Shown in pieces: positions 18,363 to 25,688 of a DNA stretch of 32,258 nucleotides (its first letter is position 1; every line of letters begins with the position of its first letter). This stretch comes from Verrucomicrobiota bacterium (GTDB taxonomy: Bacteria; Verrucomicrobiota; Verrucomicrobiia; Chthoniobacterales; JAFAMB01): assembly GCA_019247695.1 (NCBI GenBank), contig JAFBAP010000001.1, forward strand, positions 1 to 32,258, in the 5' to 3' direction. The notes beneath the pieces are model-generated. The model did no database searches and was not told the origin of the DNA. It saw nothing but the letters and a program-made list of their open reading frames with translations. The position numbers and the translations under genes were made by a program.

Positions 18363-18638
18363 ATGCCGCAAGCCGAAAAATGCCACAATGCCACAAATAA
18401 AAGAGGCGCCGGTCGGGACGCTGCTTCCTCAGACCGCACGGATGAGGAACCAAGGAGTATTTCACCGGTCCGGTGCAAGCAGCATGCCACAGGCGGGGAG
18501 CCGGTCATCCAGAGCAAGCTTCCGTTTCCGCCATTCTTGCACCGAGCCAATGCCACGCACCGGACAACCCGAAGCATGGCACCGGCAACGGACCTGCTGT
18601 CATTTATCGGATTCTTCCATTTGCGGCATCCGTGGCAT
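18363..18638. repeat. Cluster of ATGCCAC/GTGGCAT motifs upstream of gpmI
   Basis: The 7-mer ATGCCAC occurs at 18380-18386, 18388-18394, 18484-18490 and 18550-18556, and inverted at 18632-18638. One-base variants are at 18363-18369, 18576-18582 and 18623-18629. The region also has two hairpins: TTCCTCA/TGAGGAA (18425-18449, 11-nt loop) and CACCGG-T-CCGGTG (18463-18475). This fills the 339-nt gap between gpmI and the small basic protein gene, where no believable gene is present. A 117-codon frame crosses it but looks random. A regulatory RNA or protein-binding region is possible; I cannot name it. Confidence 0.55.
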
Positions 18639-18641
18639 TCT

Positions 18642-18734
18642 TCAGGGTTTGCCGGCTTTGAGTGCCGCCTTTTTCCGACGGATATAATTCGCCCGGCGAC
18701 GGCGCTTTTCAATTTTATTGTATTGTTTGCCCAT
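18642..18734 (-). CDS. Small basic protein (30 aa), possibly Verrucomicrobia-specific
   Basis: A very short gene of 30 codons plus TGA. The protein starts MGKQYNKIEKRRRRANYIRR and ends KKAALKAGKP, so about half the residues are Lys or Arg. The composition suggests an RNA- or ribosome-binding peptide. I recall small proteins with an MGKQYNK-type start in Verrucomicrobia but cannot check this here. An AGGTG element lies about 8 nt before the ATG. It follows the cysI stop by 37 nt on the same strand and could share its transcript. The orderly composition of this frame contrasts with the surrounding sequence, which has no believable gene. Confidence 0.65.
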   Translation of the reverse strand: MGKQYNKIEKRRRRANYIRRKKAALKAGKP

Positions 18735-18771
18735 GCCTACACCTGTACACGTCACTGCAGCGAAAAGCCAA

Positions 18772-20514
18772 TCACGCTTCCGCCGGTTCTAACTTCGCGC
18801 CGGCGCGCCGGGCTAACTCCACGTGAAACTGAGAGGGATGAGGTGCGGGACCGTTCTCGTGGGTGCGCCCCCAGTAAGCCGTGAAAGTTTCATCCGGCCG
18901 GCGTTGCTGCACGTATCCGGACAGCAGCTCGCGAACCTGCGCCGGGATATCTTCCTGATTCACCGTCTTCGCGTGCAGCCCGGCCAACCGGTCACCGGTG
19001 ATCGATCCGCCGACGTAGAGCGCGTATTTGCCCGGGGCGCGCCCGACGAAGGCGATGTCGGCGTTATAGGGCCGGGCGCACCCGTTGGGGCAGCCGGTCA
19101 TACGGATCAGGATCTGCTCATCGGACAGGGCGAGTTCCGACATCACCGCCTCGATCTGATCCAGAACCGCGGGGAACGCCCTCTCGCTCTCGGCAAGTGC
19201 CAGGCCGCACGTGGGCAACCCGACGCACGCCTGAGCCGTCTGGCGCATCGGCGTCAGCGTCGCAGGTTCCGGCACAGAATGGGCAGCGAGGATCCGGTCG
19301 ATTTCCGCGCGCTGTTCGGGTAAGACGTCTGCCAGGATCAAGTTGCAATTAGTCGTCAGCCGGACGGGCAGACGAAACCTTTCAACGATGGTGCGAAACG
19401 CGCTCCTATAATTTACGCCGTGCGCGTCGGCTACCCGCCCTTCCTGAACCCACACACCCCGGAACCAGCGGCCATCCCCCTGCGGGTGCCAGCCGAGCAT
19501 GTCGCCGACGGTGTCCCAGCGGACGCTCCTTGCCGGGGCGCTCTGCCCGGCAAAGCGTTTGCAGACTTCATCCCGGAACCAATCGATGCCTCGTTCGTCG
19601 ATGAGGTATTTCAAGCGGGCCCGTTTCCGGTCGGTGCGATTGCCGTAATCGCGTTGCACCAGCACCACCGCCAGGGCCACGTCAAGCGCTTGGTCGCGGG
19701 GAACGTAGAAAAGCGGTTTGGCGAGCGCAGGGTAGGTGTCGACCTTGCCGTGCGACATGCCGAAGCCGCCCCCGACGACTACCGTATAGCCGAGAACGCG
19801 GCCATCCGCCACGTGCGAAATAAAACCGAGGTCGTTTGAATAGACGTCAACGTCGTTTCTCGGGGGGATGGCGATCCCGATCTTGAATTTCCGCGGCAGG
19901 TAATGCTTCTCATAGACCGGGTCAGCCTCCGCCTCTTGGGCCGAAGCGGCTCCCGGGTCCAGCTTCTCACCGTCAAGCCAGATTTCGCTGTACGCCCGCG
20001 AACGGGCGAGAAATTTGCGGCTGAGCTCGTGCGCGAGGCGCTGCGCGTCCTCGTGAGCTTCATCCTTCAGCGGTGCAGCGGGCGCGATGGTATTCCGGAC
20101 GACGTCGCCGCAGCCGCCCCAGGTGGTGATGCCGCTCGCGTTGATTTGCTGAAGGCAACCCTTCAGATTGCCCTTCAAGACTCCATGGAGCTGAATGTCC
20201 TGACGCGTGGTGATGCGCAGGGTGCCGTTCCCGAGCTCGGCGGCAACGCGGTCGTGCTGGAGGTATTGCTCGGCCGTAAGGGCGCCGCCGGGGATTTTCG
20301 AGCGGATCATGAAAATCCACGCCTTGTCGAGGTGTTGCTGCTTACGAGCGATGCGCTGATCACGGTCGTCCTGCTGATAACTTCCGTGAAACTTCAGCAA
20401 CTGAGCCGCCTCTTCCGACACGTGGATGCTCGCGCCGTCCTGGATCTCCTCACGGAGTGAACCCCGGAGCCCGTTACTTTCGGCCTTGATTTCTTCGACG
20501 TTTTTGGCTGCCAT
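18772..20514 (-). CDS. cysI: Sulfite reductase hemoprotein (beta) subunit
   Basis: A 580-residue siroheme and [4Fe-4S] enzyme reducing sulfite to sulfide. The four cluster cysteines are Cys430 and Cys436 (ACVGLPTCGLA) and Cys475 and Cys479 (MTGCPNGCARP). Their spacing (6, 39, 4) equals that of E. coli CysI as I remember it. Other CysI-type stretches are FHGSYQQDDRD near residue 44, YAEIWLD-like YSEIWLDGEKL, YLPRKFKIGIAIPP and QRDYGNRTDRKRARLKYLID. This favours CysI over ferredoxin-dependent nitrite reductase. No CysJ flavoprotein or siroheme synthase is in the window, so the electron donor is unknown. It is divergent from a secreted-protein gene, with a heptamer element between. Confidence 0.93.
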   Translation of the reverse strand: MAAKNVEEIKAESNGLRGSLREEIQDGASIHVSEEAAQLLKFHGSYQQDDRDQRIARKQQHLDKAWIFMIRSKIPGGALTAEQYLQHDRVAAELGNGTLRITTRQDIQLHGVLKGNLKGCLQQINASGITTWGGCGDVVRNTIAPAAPLKDEAHEDAQRLAHELSRKFLARSRAYSEIWLDGEKLDPGAASAQEAEADPVYEKHYLPRKFKIGIAIPPRNDVDVYSNDLGFISHVADGRVLGYTVVVGGGFGMSHGKVDTYPALAKPLFYVPRDQALDVALAVVLVQRDYGNRTDRKRARLKYLIDERGIDWFRDEVCKRFAGQSAPARSVRWDTVGDMLGWHPQGDGRWFRGVWVQEGRVADAHGVNYRSAFRTIVERFRLPVRLTTNCNLILADVLPEQRAEIDRILAAHSVPEPATLTPMRQTAQACVGLPTCGLALAESERAFPAVLDQIEAVMSELALSDEQILIRMTGCPNGCARPYNADIAFVGRAPGKYALYVGGSITGDRLAGLHAKTVNQEDIPAQVRELLSGYVQQRRPDETFTAYWGRTHENGPAPHPSQFHVELARRAGAKLEPAEA

Positions 20515-20535
20515 TCTGAGCTGAGAAAGATAAAC

Positions 20536-20551
20536 TCGATAGACATATCGA
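20536..20551. promoter_or_regulatory. Palindrome upstream of cysI (possible operator)
   Basis: A perfect inverted repeat TCGATA-GACA-TATCGA ends 21 nt before the cysI start codon, in an AT-rich patch. Its position fits a repressor or activator site or a 5'-leader hairpin controlling sulfite reduction. No known regulator consensus is matched. Confidence 0.35.
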
Positions 20552-20575
20552 CTTTTCCCGCGGCCGCAACTAATA

Positions 20576-20935
20576 GTTCGGGGTTCGGGGTTCGGCGACG
20601 TCGTAGAACCGGGTCCGATCTCCCTCGAGGTGCACGCTCACCCGGCCGGAAAACGAAATGATTCGCAGAACACGCAGAAGAACGCAGAAAAAGATCCACG
20701 AAACCGGAGCTTGACACCGGCAGCTCGCCCCCATGCTGCCGCTCCGAACTCCGAACTCCGAACTCCGAACTCCGAACTCCGAACTCCGAACTCCGAACTC
20801 CGAACTCTTTCCCCTTCCCCTTCTTCCCGCCGTGTTCGCCGTGGCTCGCCGTGTTCGCCGTGTGAACTCAGTCGTTGTGCCCGCCGTGTGACCGAACTCC
20901 GAACTCGACACCCGGGGCCGGACACCCGACACTCC
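20576..20935. repeat. Composite heptamer element B
   Basis: Left array: three units of GTTCGG(G/C) at 20576-20596. Core: 20597-20742, containing CGAACCGGGTCCGATCTC-like sequence and a 9-nt-period part (TTCGCAGAACACGCAG and on) at 20661-20690. Right array: nine exact TCCGAAC units at 20743-20805, opposite in orientation to the left array. Right flank: CTTTCCCC, CGCCGTGTTCGCCGTGG-type micro-repeats to about 20890, then CACCCG(A/G)-type heptamers at 20917-20932. The core matches element D at 31930-32072 and in part element C. It fills the gap between cysI and the secreted-protein gene; frames through it are artefacts. Confidence 0.88.
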
Positions 20936-20955
20936 CTGCTGACCCGCTGTCGTTT

Positions 20956-21492
20956 ATGCGCTTGTGCATGCCGTGGATTCTCGTGCTAACAATCTGGCTC
21001 GCGGGCCGAGTTGCCGCCCAGAATTTTGCTCCCCAACAGATCAACCCGCCGTTCGGCTTTTACTGGGGTGAGACGGAGCAAGCCATCCAACAGCTAGTCA
21101 GCCGGGCCCAAGCCCGCGTTGTGGATCGGGCGGTGGTTAACGGCCGGGACACGTGGACGATCGAGGGGTTAATTCAACCGGCTTTGCGGCGGGCGATCAT
21201 TTATTTCGGCTCGGCCAAAACCCTGGTGGAGGTGGAACTGCAGTACGAGCACCCGGAATGGGACTTGGTCGCCTACGAGGAGTTCCTGAACAGCGCGCGC
21301 AAGCGGTTGGAAGCCAAATACGGGCCTCCGATCGTGCTGGCACGAGACAAGAAACCCGAAGGCGACATCATGGAGACGGTCGTAGGGTATCGGTGGCAGC
21401 AGGCATCGAGCAGCATCCAGCTGATCTTCTATTCGGCGCAGCGGAACAACGACGTTTACCGGACGGTGAGCATTCATTACCGCGCGGGTTAA
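20956..21492 (+). CDS. Secreted protein of unknown function
   Basis: A 178-residue protein with a clear Sec signal peptide (MRLCMPWILVLTIWLAG, then RVAAQ), so mature from about residue 23. The mature part is a small mixed alpha/beta domain with FGFYWGETEQAIQQLV, a central AIIYFGSAKTLVEVELQYE, and a final YRTVSIHYRAG. I recognise no family. The FYWG(E/M)T pattern recalls secreted proteins in which a short motif opens a repeat measuring domain, but that is not evidence of function. I start at ATG 20956 because the 27 codons before it translate repeat DNA and the signal peptide begins exactly there. It converges on the glycosyltransferase gene with a 38-nt gap. Confidence 0.8.
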   Translation: MRLCMPWILVLTIWLAGRVAAQNFAPQQINPPFGFYWGETEQAIQQLVSRAQARVVDRAVVNGRDTWTIEGLIQPALRRAIIYFGSAKTLVEVELQYEHPEWDLVAYEEFLNSARKRLEAKYGPPIVLARDKKPEGDIMETVVGYRWQQASSSIQLIFYSAQRNNDVYRTVSIHYRAG

Positions 21493-21530
21493 CTTAATGA
21501 CGTAACCCGAACGCCGGAGCGTGGTGGTGC

Positions 21531-23405
21531 TCAGCGGCGGTACTGCGACTGAAGCTGGTTGGTAAGCACGACGCGCGCGCCGCACTCCAGCACGACGTAC
21601 GCACCGCTTCCGGAACCGGCCAGGCGGTCCTGCCATTTGGGCAGGTTCTGTTTTACGGTGATAAGGAAAACCCGGGATGGCTGTTTCCAGGCGTGCGCCA
21701 ACTGGTCTTCGGTGAGGTAAAGGTCTTTGCCGATCCCATGAACGCGGGTTGCAAATTCGATCGCAGGATTGGCGTTTACCCAGCAGACACGGTGCGGAAG
21801 GTAAAAAAACAGGCTGGTGTAGTCGTTGCACTCGCTTTCGCTGGCTATTTGAGCGTCCGCGGGATTGGCATGGTTCAGAAAGTCTGCGATCCGCCAGGAG
21901 GAAAACAGGTCCTCGGTGCGTGGAAGCGCCACGGCGCCGCAAACCAGGAACGTCGCCGCGCTTAGTCCGACGGCCGCGGCGGCGAGGACCGGACGTTGGA
22001 ACCGGGCACAAACCAGGACGGCGGTGCCGGCCGCCAGCAGGGCGGCGGCGACGGTGACCAGCAAGGTCAGAAACAGGCCGCCGTGACCGGCCATGCAGCC
22101 GAGGGCGTCAATCAGGTGGATCTCAGCCCTGGCCTCACCGGCCGGGTTGCCGTCGATTGCCTGGCGGGCCAGGAACGCCCCAGCCAGGGCAGCGGTGCCT
22201 GAAGCGATCAATGCCACCCCGCTCCAGGCCGCCTGACGCCGGCGCCGCCCTTCCCAACCGCTGAAGACGGTGGCCACGCCGACCGCCAGGGCCGGCCATG
22301 AAACGAGCAAGTAATAATCCTGGATGCTCGAGAACAGAATCGTCACCGCGTTGATGATGAACCAAGCCCCCAAAAATCCGGCCGGCTTCGCCGCCTGGTC
22401 GCGCCAGTTCCTGCACATTGCGACAAATCGCGGCATGACCAGCGGCAGGAACGCCGTCCAGGGGAAGAGCAGGCCGAGGTGTTCCACCCAGAACACCGCA
22501 AGCGGTACCCGGTCGGTGTCGGGCGGCCAGCGGCGGTTGAACACGTGACCAAATTGCTCGTTCCAAAAATGTTCTTTCAGAAAGCCGGGATAACGCGCCT
22601 CCACCATGACGTACCAGGGCAAAACCAGGGCCAAAAAGAGGATCCAGCCGGGCCAGAACGCAAGAAAGCGTTTGCAGGCGAGCCGGCGCCGGGGGACGAC
22701 CCACGCCACCATCGCGTAAGCGAAGGCCGGGAAGAGCAACGCGTGCAAGCCCTTCGCCAGGGATCCGCATGCCATAAAAAGCCAGGCCGCCGTCAGCCAG
22801 ACGGAACGCCGGCGGGGCGAGCCGGTGATTTCTGCCGACCACAGGGCCCAGATCGTGAGCGACATCATCAGTGCAAGCACCGGCTCAGGCATGACGAGGT
22901 GGGTAAAGAAAAATGTGCCGGCAAAGGTGGCCAGGACCAGGGCGGCAACCGGTCCCGCCAGCGCGCGGCCCGTGATACGCCACGCAAACAGCCCCGTCAT
23001 CGCGAACCAGCCAAGCACCGAGAGCGCCAGGGGCAATCGGGCGGCAAACTCGTTTATTCCGAACGCCTTAAACGAGGCTATTTCCAGCCAGTAGAATAAG
23101 GGCGGCTTCTGAAGGCGCGGCACGCCATCCTGAGTGGGCACAAGCAGGTCGCCGCGCGCCACCATCTCCCGGGCCGCACCCGCATACTGGCCGTCGATCT
23201 GGTCAAAGAGCCGCGGCACACCGATACAGCCCAGGTAAAGGGCAGCAATCAGCAGGAGCGCGGCCCAGATCGCGACGGCGTCGACCCGGCGGCCGGGAGA
23301 ACGGCGGGTTTGCGGCGCCGAACTGACGCCCGGCACCGGCCCGCGTGCGGAGGCGGGGTGGGTTGTAGCGTTGGCCGTAACCGGCAAGGGGCTGAGTTCA
23401 CTCAT
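21531..23405 (-). CDS. ArnT-like GT39/PMT family glycosyltransferase
   Basis: A 624-residue polytopic membrane protein of the GT-C fold (ArnT/PMT_2). A non-conserved tail of about 40 residues precedes TM1. The first periplasmic loop has the catalytic-type DQIDGQYAGAAREM and the family signature VPRLQKPPLFYWL. A later loop has HFWNEQFGHVFNR and PWTAFLPLV, also ArnT-like. Around a dozen hydrophobic segments follow one another, with a small soluble C-terminal domain. It should transfer a sugar from a polyprenyl-phosphate carrier to lipid or protein on the periplasmic side; acceptor and sugar are unknown. Its ATG overlaps the stop of a possible small upstream gene (ATGAGTGA). Confidence 0.9.
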   Translation of the reverse strand: MSELSPLPVTANATTHPASARGPVPGVSSAPQTRRSPGRRVDAVAIWAALLLIAALYLGCIGVPRLFDQIDGQYAGAAREMVARGDLLVPTQDGVPRLQKPPLFYWLEIASFKAFGINEFAARLPLALSVLGWFAMTGLFAWRITGRALAGPVAALVLATFAGTFFFTHLVMPEPVLALMMSLTIWALWSAEITGSPRRRSVWLTAAWLFMACGSLAKGLHALLFPAFAYAMVAWVVPRRRLACKRFLAFWPGWILFLALVLPWYVMVEARYPGFLKEHFWNEQFGHVFNRRWPPDTDRVPLAVFWVEHLGLLFPWTAFLPLVMPRFVAMCRNWRDQAAKPAGFLGAWFIINAVTILFSSIQDYYLLVSWPALAVGVATVFSGWEGRRRRQAAWSGVALIASGTAALAGAFLARQAIDGNPAGEARAEIHLIDALGCMAGHGGLFLTLLVTVAAALLAAGTAVLVCARFQRPVLAAAAVGLSAATFLVCGAVALPRTEDLFSSWRIADFLNHANPADAQIASESECNDYTSLFFYLPHRVCWVNANPAIEFATRVHGIGKDLYLTEDQLAHAWKQPSRVFLITVKQNLPKWQDRLAGSGSGAYVVLECGARVVLTNQLQSQYRR

Positions 23406-23673
23406 GCGGATGGATTACCGGACGCTTGACGGTAAAGCGTTTTCCAGAAAAGGTGGTAATGTCAACATTTCCATAGAAGGTGCAGCGCCCGTCCAACTTG
23501 TCTCTCCCGCCCCGGTCAGCCACCCTGATACCGGCGCCGGTGTTCAAGGCAATCAGCATCGGGCAGCCCTTCGCATCCGAAGGCAGGCGACGCCATTCAC
23601 AGAAACACAGGCGGCCGTCGTTGCAATGGGGCGAGAATTGGCATTCGTTACCGTAGCTTGGAGGTAAAAACAT
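23398..23673 (-). CDS. Possible small cysteine-containing protein coupled to the glycosyltransferase
   Basis: A 91-codon frame beginning MFLPPSYGNECQFSPHCNDG and ending ITTFSGKRFTVKRPVIHPHE. It has five to six cysteines in its first half and a balanced composition unlike antisense noise; third codon positions are more G/C-rich than second positions by hand count. Its stop overlaps the ATG of the glycosyltransferase as ATGAGTGA, which favours translational coupling. Against it: its ATG (23671-23673) overlaps by 2 nt the ATG of the divergent DUF2076 gene (CATG), so that gene's Shine-Dalgarno and promoter would lie inside it. A shorter version starting inside is possible. I recognise no family. 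The rest of 23406-23671 shows nothing else. Confidence 0.4.
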   Translation of the reverse strand: MFLPPSYGNECQFSPHCNDGRLCFCEWRRLPSDAKGCPMLIALNTGAGIRVADRGGRDKLDGRCTFYGNVDITTFSGKRFTVKRPVIHPHE

Positions 23674-24460
23674 GACCCCGGAAGAACAAAACCTGATCTC
23701 AAGTTTATTTGATCGCTTACGCAAGGCCGACACGGCGCCGAAGGATTCTGAAGCGGAAGCTCTTATCCGCCAGAAAGTCGCGGAGGGCCCGTCGGCGCCG
23801 TACCTGCTTGTGCAATCCGTCCTCGTACTGGAGCACGCCGTGACGAATGCGCAGGCCCGTATCGCCGACCTGGAAAAGCAGGTTGCCGCGGCGCAACAGA
23901 ACCAGAAGGCGTCGCATGGCGGCGGGTTCTTATCCGGGCTATTCGGAGGTGGACGGCATGACGAACCAACCCCTCCGCCCGCTCCGCAGGCCCAACCCGC
24001 GGCGCCCCGTCCGGCTTACGCTCCGCCGCCCGCCCAGTACGCACCACCACCCCCTACCGCTTACCCGTCGACGACCAATTTACAACCGGGAGCAGGCGGA
24101 AGTTTTCTCAAAGGCGCATTATCGACCGCGGCGGGCGTGGCGGGCGGTGCCCTGGTGTTTCAGGGGATTGAGAACCTGATCGGCCACCACGCCGGACCGT
24201 TCGGGTCGGTAATGGGCGCGGGCGACCAGGGAGGATTTCTGCCCGGCGACGTTCAGAACACGGAGGTCACGAACAACTATTACATCAACGAGGACCCGCA
24301 GAGCGCGCAGACCGTCCAGGATCTCGATCCGGGCGATCAAGGCGGGGTGGCCGATCAAAACGTCGATTACGACCCGGGTCAAGACGCTAACCTTGATACC
24401 GTTGACGACACCTTCGACGATGGCGGCGGCAGCAGCGGCGACGACACGAGCTTCGTCTAG
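23672..24460 (+). CDS. DUF2076 family protein
   Basis: A 262-residue protein. Residues 1-85 are the conserved helical region (MTPEEQNLISSLFDRL, a central helix around LLVQSVLVLEHAV, then a coiled coil with IADLEKQVAAAQQ). Next come a Gly-rich GGGFLSGLFGGG, a Pro/Ala linker of about 45 residues, a hydrophobic Gly/Ala stretch (FLKGALSTAAGVAGGALVFQ) and an Asp-rich C-terminal tail. The layout is that of PF09849 proteins, which lack an established function and are thought to be envelope-associated. A strong Shine-Dalgarno GGAGGT, 6 nt before the ATG, supports the start; it is the best in this window. Confidence 0.88.
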   Translation: MTPEEQNLISSLFDRLRKADTAPKDSEAEALIRQKVAEGPSAPYLLVQSVLVLEHAVTNAQARIADLEKQVAAAQQNQKASHGGGFLSGLFGGGRHDEPTPPPAPQAQPAAPRPAYAPPPAQYAPPPPTAYPSTTNLQPGAGGSFLKGALSTAAGVAGGALVFQGIENLIGHHAGPFGSVMGAGDQGGFLPGDVQNTEVTNNYYINEDPQSAQTVQDLDPGDQGGVADQNVDYDPGQDANLDTVDDTFDDGGGSSGDDTSFV

Positions 24461-24553
24461 CAGGCCGGCGAAAAGGTTTTCGGCCGGGGGGCATACCTGG
24501 AGAAATGCCGGGGAGCCCGCCCGGCGACGGGGTTACCCTGACGAGGACCGCGC

Positions 24554-24583
24554 CTGACGCCGCCCCCAAAGGTGCGGCGTCAG
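24554..24583. terminator. Hairpin between convergent genes
   Basis: A perfect 10-bp stem CTGACGCCGC / GCGGCGTCAG with a 10-nt loop lies midway between the DUF2076 stop (24460) and the stop of the minus-strand gene (24620). The position suits a bidirectional transcription end. Only a weak T-rich tail (TCCGTCTT) follows on the plus strand. Confidence 0.5.
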
Positions 24584-24619
24584 TCCGTCTTGGGCGCAAT
24601 GAAAGCGGCCGGGAACCGA

Positions 24620-24961
24620 TTACAGTTTCTGGCGCAACAAGGCCGCCGAGGCGCGCTGGGGGATATGGGAAAGGTTTGCGCCGGACCGGAGCTTCAGGAC
24701 CAGAAACAGCGCGCCGGCAAGCAGGATAAGCAGCTCTTCGTGGGCGAACCGCAAATACAGCATGCGCGGGGTTCGATTAACGACGGCGTAGGCATCCCAG
24801 AGGTCCAGCAGCGCGCTGTAAAACTGCCGGGGAATGTGCTCTGCGCTGTCCTCCGGCCGGTAGATCGTCTCGGTCGGGGTGACAAATGCAACCCACAGCA
24901 CGCCGGGTTCGGCCGCGAGGCGGTCCAGGTCTGAAGGGAAAACCGTCTCAGGTAACCTCAT
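24620..24961 (-). CDS. Small roadblock/LC7-like protein
   Basis: A 113-residue protein from ATG 24961, overlapping the end of the upstream DUF4388 gene by 14 nt in another frame. It begins MRLPETVFPSDLDRLAAEPG and continues with a strand (VLWVAFVTPTETIY), a long helix (PRQFYSALLDLWDAYAVV) and further strands (MLYLRFAHEELLILLAG, LFLVLKLRSGANL). That strand-helix-strand order and the opening LAAEPGV resemble roadblock/LC7 proteins such as MglB, which bind Ras-like GTPases. The match is by pattern and uncertain. The frame is open further upstream, but that part is antisense-like Arg/Ser-rich sequence inside the partner gene. Confidence 0.6.
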   Translation of the reverse strand: MRLPETVFPSDLDRLAAEPGVLWVAFVTPTETIYRPEDSAEHIPRQFYSALLDLWDAYAVVNRTPRMLYLRFAHEELLILLAGALFLVLKLRSGANLSHIPQRASAALLRQKL

Positions 24962-25547
24962 CCAATTTCTCCAGCAGCGCCGTGATGTCGTGCGTGTTGA
25001 TCCCGATGACGCCCTGGATGCGTTCGTCCTGCAGGCGGTAGGCAATACCTTGCGTGCCTTCCACAAAAGCAATCGTATTCGGCCGAGACCGATTCAACAC
25101 CTGGCAGAGCCGATCGACGCGCTGTCCAAGAAAATCCACTTCGAAGCGCAGGAACTCCAGGTTAGCGCCGGGAGGCGGGTCGGATTGGCGGTCAAAGTTG
25201 AAGGGCAGGTAACGCGGAGTAAGGTCGAATTCATCTGCCCCTTCATCGGCGTAGACCGAGCATCTCAGGAGCAAGGTATGCAGCGGCGTCTGGATACGGA
25301 CTTCCGAGTTCCGAACCTGGGGATCAAGCTCGAAGTTCCAGGATGCCACCCCCATGATGGCTGCCAGCGCGACTTCATCGACCCAATCTCGAAACCGCGC
25401 GTTGAGCACCTGGCCAAACTGCAGGTTGATACGCGCGTTGAGCTCGCCGGACGTCAGCATCAAACAGCCCGTCTGCCGGGTCTGGCCGAGAAACTGTAGG
25501 AGGTCGGACAAGCGAACTCCCGAATCCTTAGAAATCCTGCCTTGCAT
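24948..25547 (-). CDS. DUF4388 (PATAN-type) domain protein
   Basis: A 199-residue soluble protein. Residues 8-100 match the DUF4388 pattern: LSDLLQFLGQTRQTGCLMLT, then an Asn-Ala-Arg strand, FGQVLNARFRDWVDEVALAA and ASWNFELDPQVR. This domain is found in bacterial signalling proteins, often with response regulators or GTPase modules. The second half contains VDFLGQRVDRLCQVLNRSRPNTIAFVEGTQG and ends ITALLEKLDEVT, possibly a second small alpha/beta module. The next gene overlaps its stop and encodes a roadblock-like protein, so the pair probably works together. It lies 141 nt after the SNF2 gene on the same strand; that gap has a possible -10 box TATGAT but no clear promoter. Confidence 0.78.
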   Translation of the reverse strand: MQGRISKDSGVRLSDLLQFLGQTRQTGCLMLTSGELNARINLQFGQVLNARFRDWVDEVALAAIMGVASWNFELDPQVRNSEVRIQTPLHTLLLRCSVYADEGADEFDLTPRYLPFNFDRQSDPPPGANLEFLRFEVDFLGQRVDRLCQVLNRSRPNTIAFVEGTQGIAYRLQDERIQGVIGINTHDITALLEKLDEVT

Positions 25548-25688
25548 GCCTCAAATCATCTATTATCCGGTTCGATACCCTGACGCTATCATAAATACCG
25601 GGCATTACCAAAATTCTGATTTTCAAATGGCAATGCGCGGTGCGCTGGCCGTGGCGAGGGGGACCAGCGATGCTTCGCGAAAGGCGCT

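Noticed and set aside
18359-18712. 117-codon minus-strand frame upstream of gpmI
   Set aside because: Composition looks random, it overlaps the 30-aa gene in another frame and covers the ATGCCAC cluster.
18733-18792. 19-codon plus-strand ORF preceded by TTGAGT and TATAAT boxes
   Set aside because: The boxes are 19 nt apart and lie inside the minus-strand small basic gene; no plus-strand gene follows.
18811-18826. parS-like CACGTGAAAC
   Set aside because: Only one half-site matches (about 11 of 16 positions), it lies within cysI coding sequence and is far from parA; likely chance.
20570-20932. Open frames giving seven-residue repeat proteins (EFGVRSS, NSELRTP types)
   Set aside because: A 7-nt tandem repeat read in any frame gives a seven-residue period; not evidence for coding.
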